Shown here piece after piece: positions 41,559-50,901 of a stretch of 64,000 nucleotides of DNA. The DNA lies in contig NZ_JAMYJR010000021.1 in assembly GCF_024137025.1 (NCBI RefSeq), positions 186,001-250,000 of the forward strand, in the 5' to 3' direction. This stretch comes from Paractinoplanes aksuensis (GTDB taxonomy: Bacteria > Actinomycetota > Actinomycetes > Mycobacteriales > Micromonosporaceae). How positions within the stretch are numbered: position 1 is the first letter of the stretch; every line of letters begins with the position of its first letter. Both the position numbers and the translations under genes were made by a program. The notes below the pieces were generated by a model, which searched no databases, had not been told where the DNA came from, and was given only the letters and a program-made list of their open reading frames with translations.

Positions 41559-42884
41559 ATGCTTGGCGTGTTGGGAGACGTGCAACAGCTCGGCCGGGAC
41601 GCGGCGAACCTCGCCGCGACCGCCGTGTGGACGCTCGCCGACGATGAGCTCGTCTCCTGCCTGCAGGTGGCCTACCGGGCCGAACAAGCCGTGGCCACTT
41701 TGCAGGCCCGCCTGACCCACCAGGCCACCGTGCGCGGTCTGCCCACGCGGCAGGGCGAACGGGGCACCACCGCCTGGCTGCGCTCCCTGGTTCCCATCGA
41801 TCCGGGCCCGGCCCGCGAACTGGCCGACCGGGCCGACGCCCTGGCCCGGCACCCCGTGCTCGAGCAGGCCCTGATCGACGGCCACCTCGACGGACGTCAA
41901 GCAACCGCGATCGCCGCCGCCACCGACAACGTCGCGACGGGCCTGGCCGAGCTGCGCGCCGCTGACCTGCAGGACCCCGCCGACCAGGACCCGGCCGCCG
42001 CCGCTACGGCCGCGGCCGAGATCGTCCGTGAGGCCGAAGCCACGCTGATCGGGATGGCCGACCGGCTGCCCGCCTACCAACTGCGCAGCGTCGGCGAACG
42101 CGTCCTCAGCCACGTCGCCCCGCACCTGGCCGAGCGCGCCGAGGAAATGACTCTCGCCCGGCAGGAGGAACGCGCCCATCGGGCTCGCGGGTTCACCCTG
42201 TCGGCTCCGGTCGCGGGAACGGTGCGGCTGTCAGGGATGGTCGGCGTCGAGGACGCTGCCCTGGTTCAGGCGGCGTTGCACCCGCTGTGCAACCCGATCG
42301 CCGAGGACGAGCGACGACCGGCCCAGCGACGCGCCGACGCGCTGGTCGAGGTGTGCCGGCTCGCGATGCGCACCGCGGAGCTGCCACAGGCCGGCGGTGA
42401 ACCCGCCCAGCTGGCGGTCACCGTCGCCTACAACCCGCTCACCCAGACGCTGGGTGCGGCCACGACCGACAGCGGAGCTCGGCTGCCCGCCGAGGCGGTG
42501 CGCCGGCTGGCCTGCGACGCCCGGATCCTGCCGGTCGTGCTCGGCACTGCCGGTCAGGTGCTCGACCTGGGCCGCACCCACCGCCTAGCCACGTCGGCCC
42601 TGCGCCGCGCGCTGGCCGTCCGTGACGGCGGCTGCGCCTTCCCCGACTGCGACCGCCCGGCCCGGTGGACCGACGCCCATCACATGATCGCCTGGACCGC
42701 CGGTGGAGCTACATGCCTGGACAACCTCGTCCTGCTCTGCCGCCATCATCACCGCCTGATCCACCACCCGCTCGCCGGCTGGCGCGTTCGGCTCGGCCCC
42801 GACCGACTGCCCGAGTTCCTGCCGCCGCCGAGCGTCGACCCGGACCAACAACCTCGCCGTAACCTCTTCCACCAGCGCGAATGA
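41559..42884 (+). CDS. DUF222-HNH endonuclease (13E12-repeat family)
   Basis: About 441 residues: an N-terminal DUF222 helical domain (LADDELVSCLQVAYRAEQAV, ADALARHPVLEQALIDG, LDGRQATAIA) and a C-terminal HNH nuclease domain (CAFPDCDRP, DAHHMIAWTAGGATCLDNL, LLCRHHHRLIHH) with the His pair, the Asn and the zinc Cys. The family is multicopy in actinobacteria and includes the M. tuberculosis 13E12 repeats, which serve as phage integration sites. No integrated element is visible. ATG 41559 has only a weak ribosome site; GTG 41579 lies in another frame and is not used. Confidence 0.88.
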   Translation: MLGVLGDVQQLGRDAANLAATAVWTLADDELVSCLQVAYRAEQAVATLQARLTHQATVRGLPTRQGERGTTAWLRSLVPIDPGPARELADRADALARHPVLEQALIDGHLDGRQATAIAAATDNVATGLAELRAADLQDPADQDPAAAATAAAEIVREAEATLIGMADRLPAYQLRSVGERVLSHVAPHLAERAEEMTLARQEERAHRARGFTLSAPVAGTVRLSGMVGVEDAALVQAALHPLCNPIAEDERRPAQRRADALVEVCRLAMRTAELPQAGGEPAQLAVTVAYNPLTQTLGAATTDSGARLPAEAVRRLACDARILPVVLGTAGQVLDLGRTHRLATSALRRALAVRDGGCAFPDCDRPARWTDAHHMIAWTAGGATCLDNLVLLCRHHHRLIHHPLAGWRVRLGPDRLPEFLPPPSVDPDQQPRRNLFHQRE

Positions 42885-42899
42885 ACCGGCCCAAGTGAC

Positions 42900-44189
42900 T
42901 TACGCCTTGGCCGGTTGCACGGCCAATCCGATACCCGGAGCGATCGGCTTGAGCTTCTTGCCGGCGAAGAGCATCAGGCTCAACACGCTGGCAAAGATCG
43001 CGAGCGCCCCCGCCCCGTACCACGCCCACGTGTAAGCGCCGAGCTGGTCGCGCACCAGGCCGGCGGCCGTCGCCGCGGCGGCGGCGCCGAACTGGTGCGA
43101 GGCGAAGACCCAGCCGAAGACGACGGCGCCGCTCTCGCCGAAGTGCTCGCGGCACAGGGTGACCGTGGGCGGCACCGTGGCCACCCAGTCCAGGCCGTAG
43201 AACAGGATGAACACCAGCATGCTGGGGTGGGCCGCCGCCGCGAACAGCGACGGCAGCACCAGCAGCGACAAGCCGCGCAGGAAGTAGTACGCGCCCAGCA
43301 GGATGCGGCTGTCGACCCGGTCGGTCAGCCAGCCCGAGGCGATGGTGCCGACGATGTCGAACAGACCGACCAGCGCGAGCAGGCCGGCCGCCGTCGTCTC
43401 GGCCATGCCGTGGTCGTGGGCGGCCGGGATGAAGTGGGTGCCGACCAGGCCGTTGGTGGTCGCTCCGCAGATCGCGAACCCGCCCGCGAGCAGCCAGAAC
43501 GGCCGGGTGCGGGCCGCCGACGCCAGGGCGCGCAACGCGGTGCGGGCGGCGCCGGCCGGGGCGATCGGCTTGGGCTCCTCGTAGACGCCGCCGTAGGCGC
43601 CCAGCCCCAGTTCGGCCGGGTGGTCGCGCAGCCGCCACCAGACCAGCGGCACGACCAGCAGAGCGGCACCGGTGACAGTCAGCGCGGCCGGCCGCCAACC
43701 GGAGTGTTCGGTCAGCGTGGCCAGCACGGGCAGAAAGACCAGGTTGCCGGCCGCGCCGCCGGCGGTGAGCACGCCGGTGACGAGGCCGCGGTGTTTGACG
43801 AACCAGCGGCCGGTGATGGTGGCGACGAAGCCGAGCGCCATCGAGCCTGTGCCCAGGCCGACCAGCACGCCCCAGAGCAGGATGAGCTGCCAGCTGGCCT
43901 GCATGAACACGGTGAGGCCGGAGCCGGCCGCGACGAGCAGCAGCGCGGCCATGATGACCCGGCGGATGCCGAAGCGTTCCATCAGGGCGGCCGCGAACGG
44001 GGCGGTCAGGCCGTAGAGCAGCAGGTTGACCGAGACCGCGGCCGAGATCGTGCCCAGGGACCAGCCGAACTCGTCGTGCAGCGGCCGGATCATGACGGAC
44101 GGGGTGGCCCGGAACCCGGCCGCGCCAACCAGGGCAACGAAGGCGACGACGGCCACCAGCCAGGCCGGGTGGATGCGCAGTTTGCTCAC
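42900..44189 (-). CDS. MFS transporter, OFA/monocarboxylate type
   Basis: 429 residues with twelve membrane helices. SVMIRPLHDEFGWSLGTISA, GFVATITGRWFVKHRG and TGVLTAGGAAGNLVFLP fit the oxalate/formate antiporter-like (monocarboxylate) branch of the MFS, and GFRATPSVMIRPL is its helix 1 signature. A long central loop with EPKPIAPAG separates the two halves. The start is GTG 44189. It is divergent from a GlxA-type regulator and may be its target. The substrate is probably an organic acid (inference). Confidence 0.88.
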   Translation of the reverse strand: MSKLRIHPAWLVAVVAFVALVGAAGFRATPSVMIRPLHDEFGWSLGTISAAVSVNLLLYGLTAPFAAALMERFGIRRVIMAALLLVAAGSGLTVFMQASWQLILLWGVLVGLGTGSMALGFVATITGRWFVKHRGLVTGVLTAGGAAGNLVFLPVLATLTEHSGWRPAALTVTGAALLVVPLVWWRLRDHPAELGLGAYGGVYEEPKPIAPAGAARTALRALASAARTRPFWLLAGGFAICGATTNGLVGTHFIPAAHDHGMAETTAAGLLALVGLFDIVGTIASGWLTDRVDSRILLGAYYFLRGLSLLVLPSLFAAAAHPSMLVFILFYGLDWVATVPPTVTLCREHFGESGAVVFGWVFASHQFGAAAAATAAGLVRDQLGAYTWAWYGAGALAIFASVLSLMLFAGKKLKPIAPGIGLAVQPAKA

Positions 44190-44242
44190 GGTACAGATTC
44201 TGCGAAGTCCGGGAAGAAACGACGAGTGGCCGGAAGGCCATC

Positions 44243-45232
44243 ATGCGCAAGAATTGGGCCATGTCTCATGTGATTGCCGTCCTCGCCCTGGACGGGGTGG
44301 TCCCGTTCGATCTCGGCACGGCCACCCAGGTCTTCGGCGCGGCCCGCGACGCCGACCGCAACCGGCTGTACGACATCCGGGTCTGCGGCACCGGGCCGGT
44401 GCGCACGACGGCCGGCTTCACGGTCGTCCCCGATCACGACCTGAGCATCCTCGAGACGGCCGACACGATCGTCGTTCCCGGCGTGGACGCGGGCAGCACC
44501 GTCACCGACGGGACGCTACAAGACGACGTACGGGAAGCTCTTCGAAAAGCCGCAGCCAGAAAGACCAGGATCGTCTCGATCTGCACCGGCGCCTCGGTGC
44601 TGGCAGCGGCCGGCCTGCTCGACGAACGCCCCGCGGCCACCCACTGGCTCTGGGGCAAGCGGATCGGCGGCCTCTACCCGCAGGTCCGCTGGAACCTCGA
44701 TGTGCTCTTCGTCGACGACGGCGACATCCTCACCTCGGCCGGGGTGGGCGCCGGGGCCGACCTCTGCCTGCACATCGTGCGCAACGACCACGGCGCCGAG
44801 GTCGCCAACCGCGCGGCCCGCCGCTGCGTGCTGCCGCCCTGGCGCGACGGCGGACAGGCGCAGTTCATCGAGCGCCCGGTCCCGCACTCGGACGGCACCG
44901 GCACCGCGCCGACCCGGGCCTGGACGCTCGACCGGCTGGCCGAGCCGGTGACCCTGGAGGCGATGGCCGAGCACGCGCGGATGAGCGTGCGCACCTACAC
45001 CCGGCGCTTCCGGGAGGAGACCGGCACGAGCCCCCGCCAGTGGCTGTTGCGACAGCGCATCGCGCACGCTCAAGTTCTGCTCGAGTCGACCGATCTGGGG
45101 GTCGAGACGGTGGCCCGCCGCTCGGGCCTGGGCAGCGCGACCGCCCTGCGGCAACACCTGCAGACGGCGATCGGCGTCGCGCCGACGGCATACCGGCGAA
45201 CCTTCCGGCAACCGGCGAATCTTCAAGTTTGA
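44243..45232 (+). CDS. GlxA-family transcriptional regulator (DJ-1/PfpI plus AraC HTH)
   Basis: 329 residues. The N-terminal DJ-1/PfpI-like domain (VIAVLALDGVVPFDLGTATQ, ICTGASVLAAAGLL with the nucleophile-elbow Cys, ATHWLW) is followed by a C-terminal AraC helix-turn-helix pair (MAEHARMSVRTYTRRF, SPRQWLLRQRIAHAQVLLE, VARRSGLGSATALRQHL). ATG 44243 is chosen because GGAAGG lies five bases upstream; ATG 44261 is possible. It is divergent from the MFS transporter, with the shared promoter between them, and is likely to regulate it. Confidence 0.9.
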   Translation: MRKNWAMSHVIAVLALDGVVPFDLGTATQVFGAARDADRNRLYDIRVCGTGPVRTTAGFTVVPDHDLSILETADTIVVPGVDAGSTVTDGTLQDDVREALRKAAARKTRIVSICTGASVLAAAGLLDERPAATHWLWGKRIGGLYPQVRWNLDVLFVDDGDILTSAGVGAGADLCLHIVRNDHGAEVANRAARRCVLPPWRDGGQAQFIERPVPHSDGTGTAPTRAWTLDRLAEPVTLEAMAEHARMSVRTYTRRFREETGTSPRQWLLRQRIAHAQVLLESTDLGVETVARRSGLGSATALRQHLQTAIGVAPTAYRRTFRQPANLQV

Positions 45233-45284
45233 CCCGCGATGTCCGATCAGTAAGGCGAGCACTCGTCGCCGAACTAAGGACGTC

Positions 45285-46952
45285 ATGGACCAGACCTTCC
45301 GCCCGCTGCTGGACGCGCTCAAGCAGATCGGGATCGATCCGCTGGCCGTGGACAAGGCCGCGGAGGAAGCGCAGCGCAGTGGCCGGTCCGTGCGCGCGGT
45401 CCTCATCAACGATCAGGTCGTCACCGAGGAGCAGCTGACCGCGGCGGCGGCCCAGGCGTTCGGCATCAAGACGGTCGACCTGGTCAGCTTTCAGCCCGAC
45501 CCAGCCGCGCTGAAGAAGATCCCGCTGCCGGTCGTGCTGCGGCACCGCGTGCTCGGCCTCTCGATGGCCGACGGCGAGCTGGTCGTCGGCGTCACCGACC
45601 CGGGCGACGTGGTCGCACTGGACGACGTCCGCGCGGCCACCGGCATGATCGTCCGCCCCGTCGTGGTCGCCCGCAGCGAGGTCCGGCGGATCATCGAGCG
45701 GCTCCAGCGCGAGTCCAGCGACCTCGGCGACCTGGTCGACAACGACGCCGAGGCCCAGACCGGCATGTCCGCGCAGGCCACCAGCGCGGACGACGCCCCG
45801 ATCGTGCGCTACGTCAACAGCCTGATCGAGCAGGCCGTCATGAACCGCGCCTCCGACCTGCACCTCGAGCCGACCGAGGACGACATGCGGGTGCGCTACC
45901 GCATCGACGGCGTGCTGCACGAGGTCGACCTGGTGCCGAAGGGCGTCATGGCCGCGCTGACCTCCCGCATCAAGATCATGTCGGGCGTCGACATCACCGA
46001 GAAGCGGGTGCCGCAGAACGGCCGCATCACCGCGCTCATCCGCGACCGCACGGTCGACCTGCGTACCGCCACCCTGCCCACGGTGTGGGGCGAGAAGATC
46101 GTGCTCCGCGTGCTCGACACCGGCGGCATCGACCTCGACATGAACAAGCTGGGGTTCACCCAGCACAACCTGGACCGTTTCGCCGCGTCGTTCACCAAGC
46201 CGCACGGCATGGTGCTGGTGACCGGCCCGACCGGTTCCGGCAAATCGACCACCCTGTACGCCACGCTGGGGCGGATCAGCAAGCCCGAGGTCAACGTGAT
46301 CACCGTCGAGGACCCGGTCGAGTACCGGCTCCGCGGCGTCAACCAGGTGCAGGTCAACGCCAAGGCCGGGCTGACCTTCGCCGCCGTGCTGCCGGCCATC
46401 CTGCGCTCGGACCCGGACGTCGTGCTGATCGGTGAGATCCGGGACGGCAACACGGCCCAGATCGCGGTCGAGGCGTCGCTGACCGGTCACCTCGTGCTGT
46501 CGACGCTGCACACCAACGACGCGCCGGGCGCGGTCACCCGTCTCACCGAGATGGGCATCGAGCCGTTCCTGGTCGGGTCGTCGCTCGACTGCGTGCTGGC
46601 CCAGCGGCTCGCGCGCCGGCTGTGCGACTGGTGCAAGGAGGCCTACAAGCCGAGCGAGGAGGAGCTCGTAGGCGCGCGCTGGCCGTTCGAGGACCTGGCC
46701 GTGCCCGAGGTGCTGTACCGGCCGGTGGGCTGCCGCAACTGCGCCAACACGGGGTACCGGGGCCGGATCGCGCTGCACGAGGTCATGCCGATCAGCCCTG
46801 AGATCGAGGCGCTGACCATCCGCCGGGCCTCGTCCAACGAGATTCTCGAGGTCGCGCTCTACCAGGGCATGTACGAGCTGCGGGCCGACGGCCTGGCCAA
46901 AGCGTCGGGCGGGCTGACCTCCGTACGTGAAGTGTCCCGCGTCGCCATTTGA
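45285..46952 (+). CDS. pilB: Type IV pilus assembly ATPase PilB
   Basis: 555 residues. An N-terminal GspE-N/MshEN domain (about 10-150) precedes the secretion ATPase core: GPTGSGKSTT (Walker A), VITVEDPVEYRL (Asp box), DPDVVLIGEIRD (Walker B), LSTLHTNDA (His box), and a tetra-Cys zinc site (CDWCKEAY, CRNCANTGY) near the C-terminus that is typical of PilB/GspE. The hexamer powers pilus extension. AAGGA precedes the ATG. It is the first gene of the pil cluster, 115 bases before pilT. Confidence 0.96.
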   Translation: MDQTFRPLLDALKQIGIDPLAVDKAAEEAQRSGRSVRAVLINDQVVTEEQLTAAAAQAFGIKTVDLVSFQPDPAALKKIPLPVVLRHRVLGLSMADGELVVGVTDPGDVVALDDVRAATGMIVRPVVVARSEVRRIIERLQRESSDLGDLVDNDAEAQTGMSAQATSADDAPIVRYVNSLIEQAVMNRASDLHLEPTEDDMRVRYRIDGVLHEVDLVPKGVMAALTSRIKIMSGVDITEKRVPQNGRITALIRDRTVDLRTATLPTVWGEKIVLRVLDTGGIDLDMNKLGFTQHNLDRFAASFTKPHGMVLVTGPTGSGKSTTLYATLGRISKPEVNVITVEDPVEYRLRGVNQVQVNAKAGLTFAAVLPAILRSDPDVVLIGEIRDGNTAQIAVEASLTGHLVLSTLHTNDAPGAVTRLTEMGIEPFLVGSSLDCVLAQRLARRLCDWCKEAYKPSEEELVGARWPFEDLAVPEVLYRPVGCRNCANTGYRGRIALHEVMPISPEIEALTIRRASSNEILEVALYQGMYELRADGLAKASGGLTSVREVSRVAI

Positions 46953-47067
46953 GCGCCACAAACCTTATCCCGTACGCCTGAGCACCGCCCGAAAACGCCA
47001 GAACTGACCCTAAACCGGCCCGCCGGAGTGCCGAATACAAGAGCGTCCGTACCGACGAGAGAAGCCG

Positions 47068-48207
47068 GTGGAGATGTACCAGACCGACACGATGGTGCCC
47101 CAGCAGGCGGCGCCCCAGCCGGCCCCGCCCGCGCCGGGGGACCTGGCCGTGCTCAACCAGATGCTCGTCACGCTGGTCGAGTCGCGGGGTTCCGACCTGC
47201 ACCTGACCGTCGGCACGCCGCCGATGATGCGGGTCAACGGCTCCCTGCGCCCGCTCGACGGCTACGGCAACCTGAACTCGTCGGACACCGCGCTGCTGTG
47301 CCGGGCCGCGATCTCGGCCGACCAGTGGGCGACGTTCCAGAACGTGCAGGAGCTCGACTTCGCGCACAGCATCGTCGGCGTCTCGCGGTTCCGCGGCAAC
47401 TTGTACGTGCAGCGCAACTCGTGCGGCGCCGTCTTCCGGGCCATCCCGCACGAGATCAAGCCGCTGGACGAGCTGGGCATGCCCGACTCGGTGGCCCGCT
47501 TCGCCCATCTGCCCCGGGGCCTCGTCCTGGTGACCGGCCCGACCGGTTCCGGCAAGACCACCACCCTGGCCTCGATCCTCGACCTGGCCAACCGCAGCCG
47601 GGCCGACCACATCGTGACGATCGAGGACCCGATCGAGTTCCTGCACCCGCACAAGCGCAGCGTGGTCAACCAGCGCGAGGTCGGCGCGGACACCGAGACC
47701 TTCGCCTCGGCCCTCAAGCACGCGCTGCGTCAGGACCCGGACATCATCCTGGTCGGCGAGCTGCGTGACCTCGAGACCACGGCCACCGCGCTGACCGCGG
47801 CCGAGACCGGCCACCTGGTGCTGGCGACCCTGCACACGCAGAGCGCCACCCAGACCATCGACCGCGTCATCGACATCTTCCCGCCGCACCAGCAATTGCA
47901 GATCCGGGCTCAGCTGGCCGCCTCGCTGCAGGGTGTGATCACCCAGGCTCTGGCCCCGCGGGCCGACAACAAGGGCCGGGTCGTGATCGCCGAGATCCTG
48001 ACCGCGACACCGGCTATCCGCAGCCTGATCCGCGAGGGCAAGTCGCACCAGATCCCCTCGTTCATGCAGGCCGGCGCGGGCGACGGCATGCTCGCGTTCG
48101 ACCAGCACCTGGCCGAGAAGGTGCGCGAGCAGGTCGTGACCATGCCGGCCGCCCTGGAGCTCTGCCACTCGCGGGAGGAACTCATGCGACTCGTGGGACG
48201 GAGCTGA
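47068..48207 (+). CDS. pilT: Type IV pilus retraction ATPase PilT
   Basis: 379 residues: a PilT N-terminal PAS-like domain (LHLTVGTPPMMRVNGSLRPL), then GPTGSGKTTT, HIVTIEDPIEFLH, DPDIILVGELRD, LATLHTQSA and the C-terminal AEILTATPAIRSLIREGK motif (AIRxLIRExK), which separates retraction ATPases from PilB. Its presence indicates that the pili can retract, as needed for twitching or DNA uptake. The start may be GTG 47068 or ATG 47074. The start of pilC follows the stop by four bases. Confidence 0.96.
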   Translation: MEMYQTDTMVPQQAAPQPAPPAPGDLAVLNQMLVTLVESRGSDLHLTVGTPPMMRVNGSLRPLDGYGNLNSSDTALLCRAAISADQWATFQNVQELDFAHSIVGVSRFRGNLYVQRNSCGAVFRAIPHEIKPLDELGMPDSVARFAHLPRGLVLVTGPTGSGKTTTLASILDLANRSRADHIVTIEDPIEFLHPHKRSVVNQREVGADTETFASALKHALRQDPDIILVGELRDLETTATALTAAETGHLVLATLHTQSATQTIDRVIDIFPPHQQLQIRAQLAASLQGVITQALAPRADNKGRVVIAEILTATPAIRSLIREGKSHQIPSFMQAGAGDGMLAFDQHLAEKVREQVVTMPAALELCHSREELMRLVGRS

Positions 48208-48211
48208 CCCC

Positions 48212-49444
48212 ATGCCGGCCACCAAGGTCTATCGCTACAGCAGCATCGACGCCGCCGGCCACCGGGCCAAGGGCACCGTCGAGGCGCCGAACGAGGCCGC
48301 GGCCGGCAACCTGCTCAAACAGCGGGGCGAGACCCCGCTGGAGCTGACCGAGACCGGCAAGGGTCTCGACATGGAGATCAAGATCCCGGGCCTGGGCAAC
48401 CGGGTCAAGCTCAAGGATCTCGCCGTCTTCTCCCGCCAGTTCGCCACGATGACCGCCTCCGGCATGTCGCTGCTGCGGTCGCTGGCGATTCTGGAGGAGC
48501 AGAGCAGTTCGCCGCCGCTGAAGAAGGCTCTGGGCGAATTGCGTACGGATGTGGCTGCCGGCGCCTCGCTGTCGGGCTCCATGGCCAAGCACGACCGGAT
48601 CTTCCCGCGCCTCATGATCGCCATGGTCCGGGCCGGGGAGACCGGCGGTATGATCGACCGCGCTCTCGAGCAGATCGCGGACAGCCTGGAGAAGGATACC
48701 GCGCTCCGCGGCAAGATCAAGAGCGCGATGACCTATCCGGCGATCGTGCTGTCGTTCACCTTCGTCCTGATCGCCGCGGTGCTCATCTTCATCGTGCCGA
48801 TCTTCGAGGCGATGTTCGCCAACCTCGGCGGCGAGCTGCCGGCGATCACCCAGTTCCTGGTCGACGCGAGCCACAACATGTGGTGGATCGGCCCGCTGAT
48901 TCTCACCGTCGGCATCACCGGCTCGATCTTTTACAAGCGGCAGATGCGGGCCAGTGAGGACTTCCGGCTCAAGGTCGACCGCATCAAGGTCAAGATGCCG
49001 GTCTTCGGCTCACTGTTCCGCAAGCTCGCGATGAGCCGCTTCTCCCGCAACCTGGGGCTGCTGCTCAACGTGGGTGTGCCGGTGATGCAGGCGCTCACCG
49101 TGGTCGGCGAGACCACGGGCAACGAGATCATCAACGTCGCGATGAAGGACGTGCAGGCCGCCGTCCGCGACGGCCAGACGATGTCGTCGGCCCTGCGCAA
49201 CCACCCGATCTTCCCGGCCATGGTCACGCAGATGATCGAAGTCGGTGAAGAATCCGGCCAAATCAGTCAGATGCTGGACAAGGTTGCCGATTTTTACGAC
49301 AGGGAAGTCGACAGTGCTGCCGAATCCCTGACCGCCTCGATCGAACCGATCATGGTGCTCGTCATGGGCGCCGTAGTGGGCGGAATGGTGATCTGTCTCT
49401 ACCTACCGATGTTCACCATTTACCAGAACATTCAAAGCAACTGA
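48212..49444 (+). CDS. pilC: Type IV pilus inner-membrane platform protein PilC
   Basis: 410 residues with two GspF/T2SF domains (first about 70-195: SRQFATMTASGMSLLRSLAI, MVRAGETGGMIDRALEQIAD; second about 270-400: FSRNLGLLLNVGVPVMQALT, MIEVGEESGQISQMLDKVA) and three membrane helices. It forms the platform on which PilB and PilT turn. GGAG lies just before the ATG. It sits between pilT and the prepilin gene, as in other monoderm pilus clusters. Confidence 0.95.
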   Translation: MPATKVYRYSSIDAAGHRAKGTVEAPNEAAAGNLLKQRGETPLELTETGKGLDMEIKIPGLGNRVKLKDLAVFSRQFATMTASGMSLLRSLAILEEQSSSPPLKKALGELRTDVAAGASLSGSMAKHDRIFPRLMIAMVRAGETGGMIDRALEQIADSLEKDTALRGKIKSAMTYPAIVLSFTFVLIAAVLIFIVPIFEAMFANLGGELPAITQFLVDASHNMWWIGPLILTVGITGSIFYKRQMRASEDFRLKVDRIKVKMPVFGSLFRKLAMSRFSRNLGLLLNVGVPVMQALTVVGETTGNEIINVAMKDVQAAVRDGQTMSSALRNHPIFPAMVTQMIEVGEESGQISQMLDKVADFYDREVDSAAESLTASIEPIMVLVMGAVVGGMVICLYLPMFTIYQNIQSN

Positions 49445-49529
49445 AAGGGCCGGACTCCCGCCGGCCGAACGGGCCCCCCGCCCGGCAAAACCCAACCGCC
49501 ACACCCCAGACGCCATGGAGGCACCCCCA

Positions 49530-50042
49530 ATGCACGACATCATCACGCGGCTCCGCAACAAGAAGGACGACGAAGGCTTCACCCTCATCGAGCTTCTGGT
49601 CGTGGTGGTCATCATCGGCGTGCTGGTCGCGATCGCCGTGCCGGTCTATCTCAACTACCGCAAGGGAGCCGCGGACAAGTCGGCCCAGTCCGACGTTCGC
49701 GGCGCGGTGAGCACAATCGAGCAGTACTACACGGACAACAGCAACTCGTACCCGCTCACGAACCGGGCCGAGGTCAAGGCGAGCTTCAACGTCGCGACCG
49801 GCTCGACCGCCGCGCCCGCCGCCGGCGCCGCTGCCCCGGCCGGCTGGATCACGCTGTCCGACAAGACCACGATGACCTACATCATCGGCGCCTCGGTCGG
49901 CACGCCGGCCACCTCGGTCTCGACCTACAAGATCTGCGCCAAGAACGAGAACGGCAGCGGCAAGCTCTACGTGTACGACAGCGCCATCGGTGGCTCGGTC
50001 AAGACGCTCGACAACGGCAAGATCGCCGACTGCACCGCCTGA
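49530..50042 (+). CDS. pilA: Type IV prepilin (major pilin)
   Basis: 170 residues. A short charged leader (MHDIITRLRNKKDDEG) ends at a prepilin peptidase site before FTLIELLVVVVIIGVLVAIA; Phe1 and Glu5 of the mature pilin are present, and the long hydrophobic N-terminal helix follows. The globular head has two Cys (KICAKN and IADC) near its C-terminus, which could form a disulfide. ATG 49530 is preferred to ATG 49515 because GGAGG lies eight bases before it. It is directly followed by the peptidase gene. Confidence 0.95.
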   Translation: MHDIITRLRNKKDDEGFTLIELLVVVVIIGVLVAIAVPVYLNYRKGAADKSAQSDVRGAVSTIEQYYTDNSNSYPLTNRAEVKASFNVATGSTAAPAAGAAAPAGWITLSDKTTMTYIIGASVGTPATSVSTYKICAKNENGSGKLYVYDSAIGGSVKTLDNGKIADCTA

Positions 50043-50091
50043 TGATCTGACGGTCGAAGAACCCACCGCCGGCGCCGAGGAGGTAGTCCCG

Positions 50092-50880
50092 ATGTCGCAG
50101 CTCCCGCTGCTCGTCGTGGTCGCCCTGCTCGGCCTGGCGGTGGGCTCTTTCCTGAACGTGGTGATCTACCGCGTGCCGCGCAACGAGTCGCTGATCCACC
50201 CGCGCTCGCACTGCCCGGCCTGCGGCACCGAGGTCCGCAACAAGCACAACGTCCCGGTCTTCGGGTGGCTGCTGCTGCGCGGCCGCTGTGCCGCCTGCGA
50301 GGCGCCGATCAGCCCCCGCTACCCGCTCGTCGAGGCCGGCACCGCGGTGCTGTTCGTCGCGGTGGCGGCCCGGTTCGGGCTCTCCTGGGAACTGCCCGCC
50401 TATCTGTACCTGGCGGCGATCTCAGTGGCGCTCGCGGTGATCGACCTCGATGTGATGCGCCTGCCCGACAAGATCGTCCTGCCGTCGTACGCGGTGGCCC
50501 TGGTCCTGATCGCGCCGGCCGTGATCGCCGAGCGCAGCTTCTCGACGGCCGGCCGGGCCCTGCTGGCGGCGGTCGTGCTCTACGTCGGGTACTTCATCCT
50601 GGCCGCCATGCCGCGCGGGATGGGCGGCGGCGACCTCAAGCTGGCTCCCCTGCTCGGCTTCTATCTGGGCTGGCTCGGCTGGAGCTCGGTGGCCATCGGC
50701 GCGTTCGCCGCGTTCCTGCTCGGCGGGCTGGTCGCGGCCGTGCTGATGCTGCTGCGCCGGGCCAACCGCAAGAGCCGCATCCCCTTCGGCCCGTACATGC
50801 TCGCCGGCGCCTTCCTCGCGGTGTTCGCCGGAGCGCCCATCGCGCAGTGGTACGCCTCACTACTCGTCCCCACCGTCTAA
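50092..50880 (+). CDS. pilD: Prepilin peptidase/methyltransferase PilD
   Basis: 262 residues, about seven membrane helices. The N-terminal methylase domain has the CxxC pairs HCPACGTEV and RCAACEAPI. The two catalytic aspartates are in VIDLDVMRLPD and MGGGDLKLAP (GxGD-type). It cleaves the pilin leader and N-methylates Phe1. ATG 50092 has GAGGAGG eight bases upstream; a longer frame reaches into pilA and is rejected. The 50-base gap after pilA and the absence of a terminator suggest one operon. Confidence 0.95.
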   Translation: MSQLPLLVVVALLGLAVGSFLNVVIYRVPRNESLIHPRSHCPACGTEVRNKHNVPVFGWLLLRGRCAACEAPISPRYPLVEAGTAVLFVAVAARFGLSWELPAYLYLAAISVALAVIDLDVMRLPDKIVLPSYAVALVLIAPAVIAERSFSTAGRALLAAVVLYVGYFILAAMPRGMGGGDLKLAPLLGFYLGWLGWSSVAIGAFAAFLLGGLVAAVLMLLRRANRKSRIPFGPYMLAGAFLAVFAGAPIAQWYASLLVPTV

Positions 50881-50901
50881 GCAAGTAAAGGAAGGAGACC
50901 G

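Noticed and set aside
39693..42884. One continuous 1063-codon frame joining the diguanylate-cyclase region and the HNH gene
   Set aside because: Only its last 441 codons are gene-like; the first part is antiphase to the intact GGDEF-EAL gene, and two DnaA boxes lie between.
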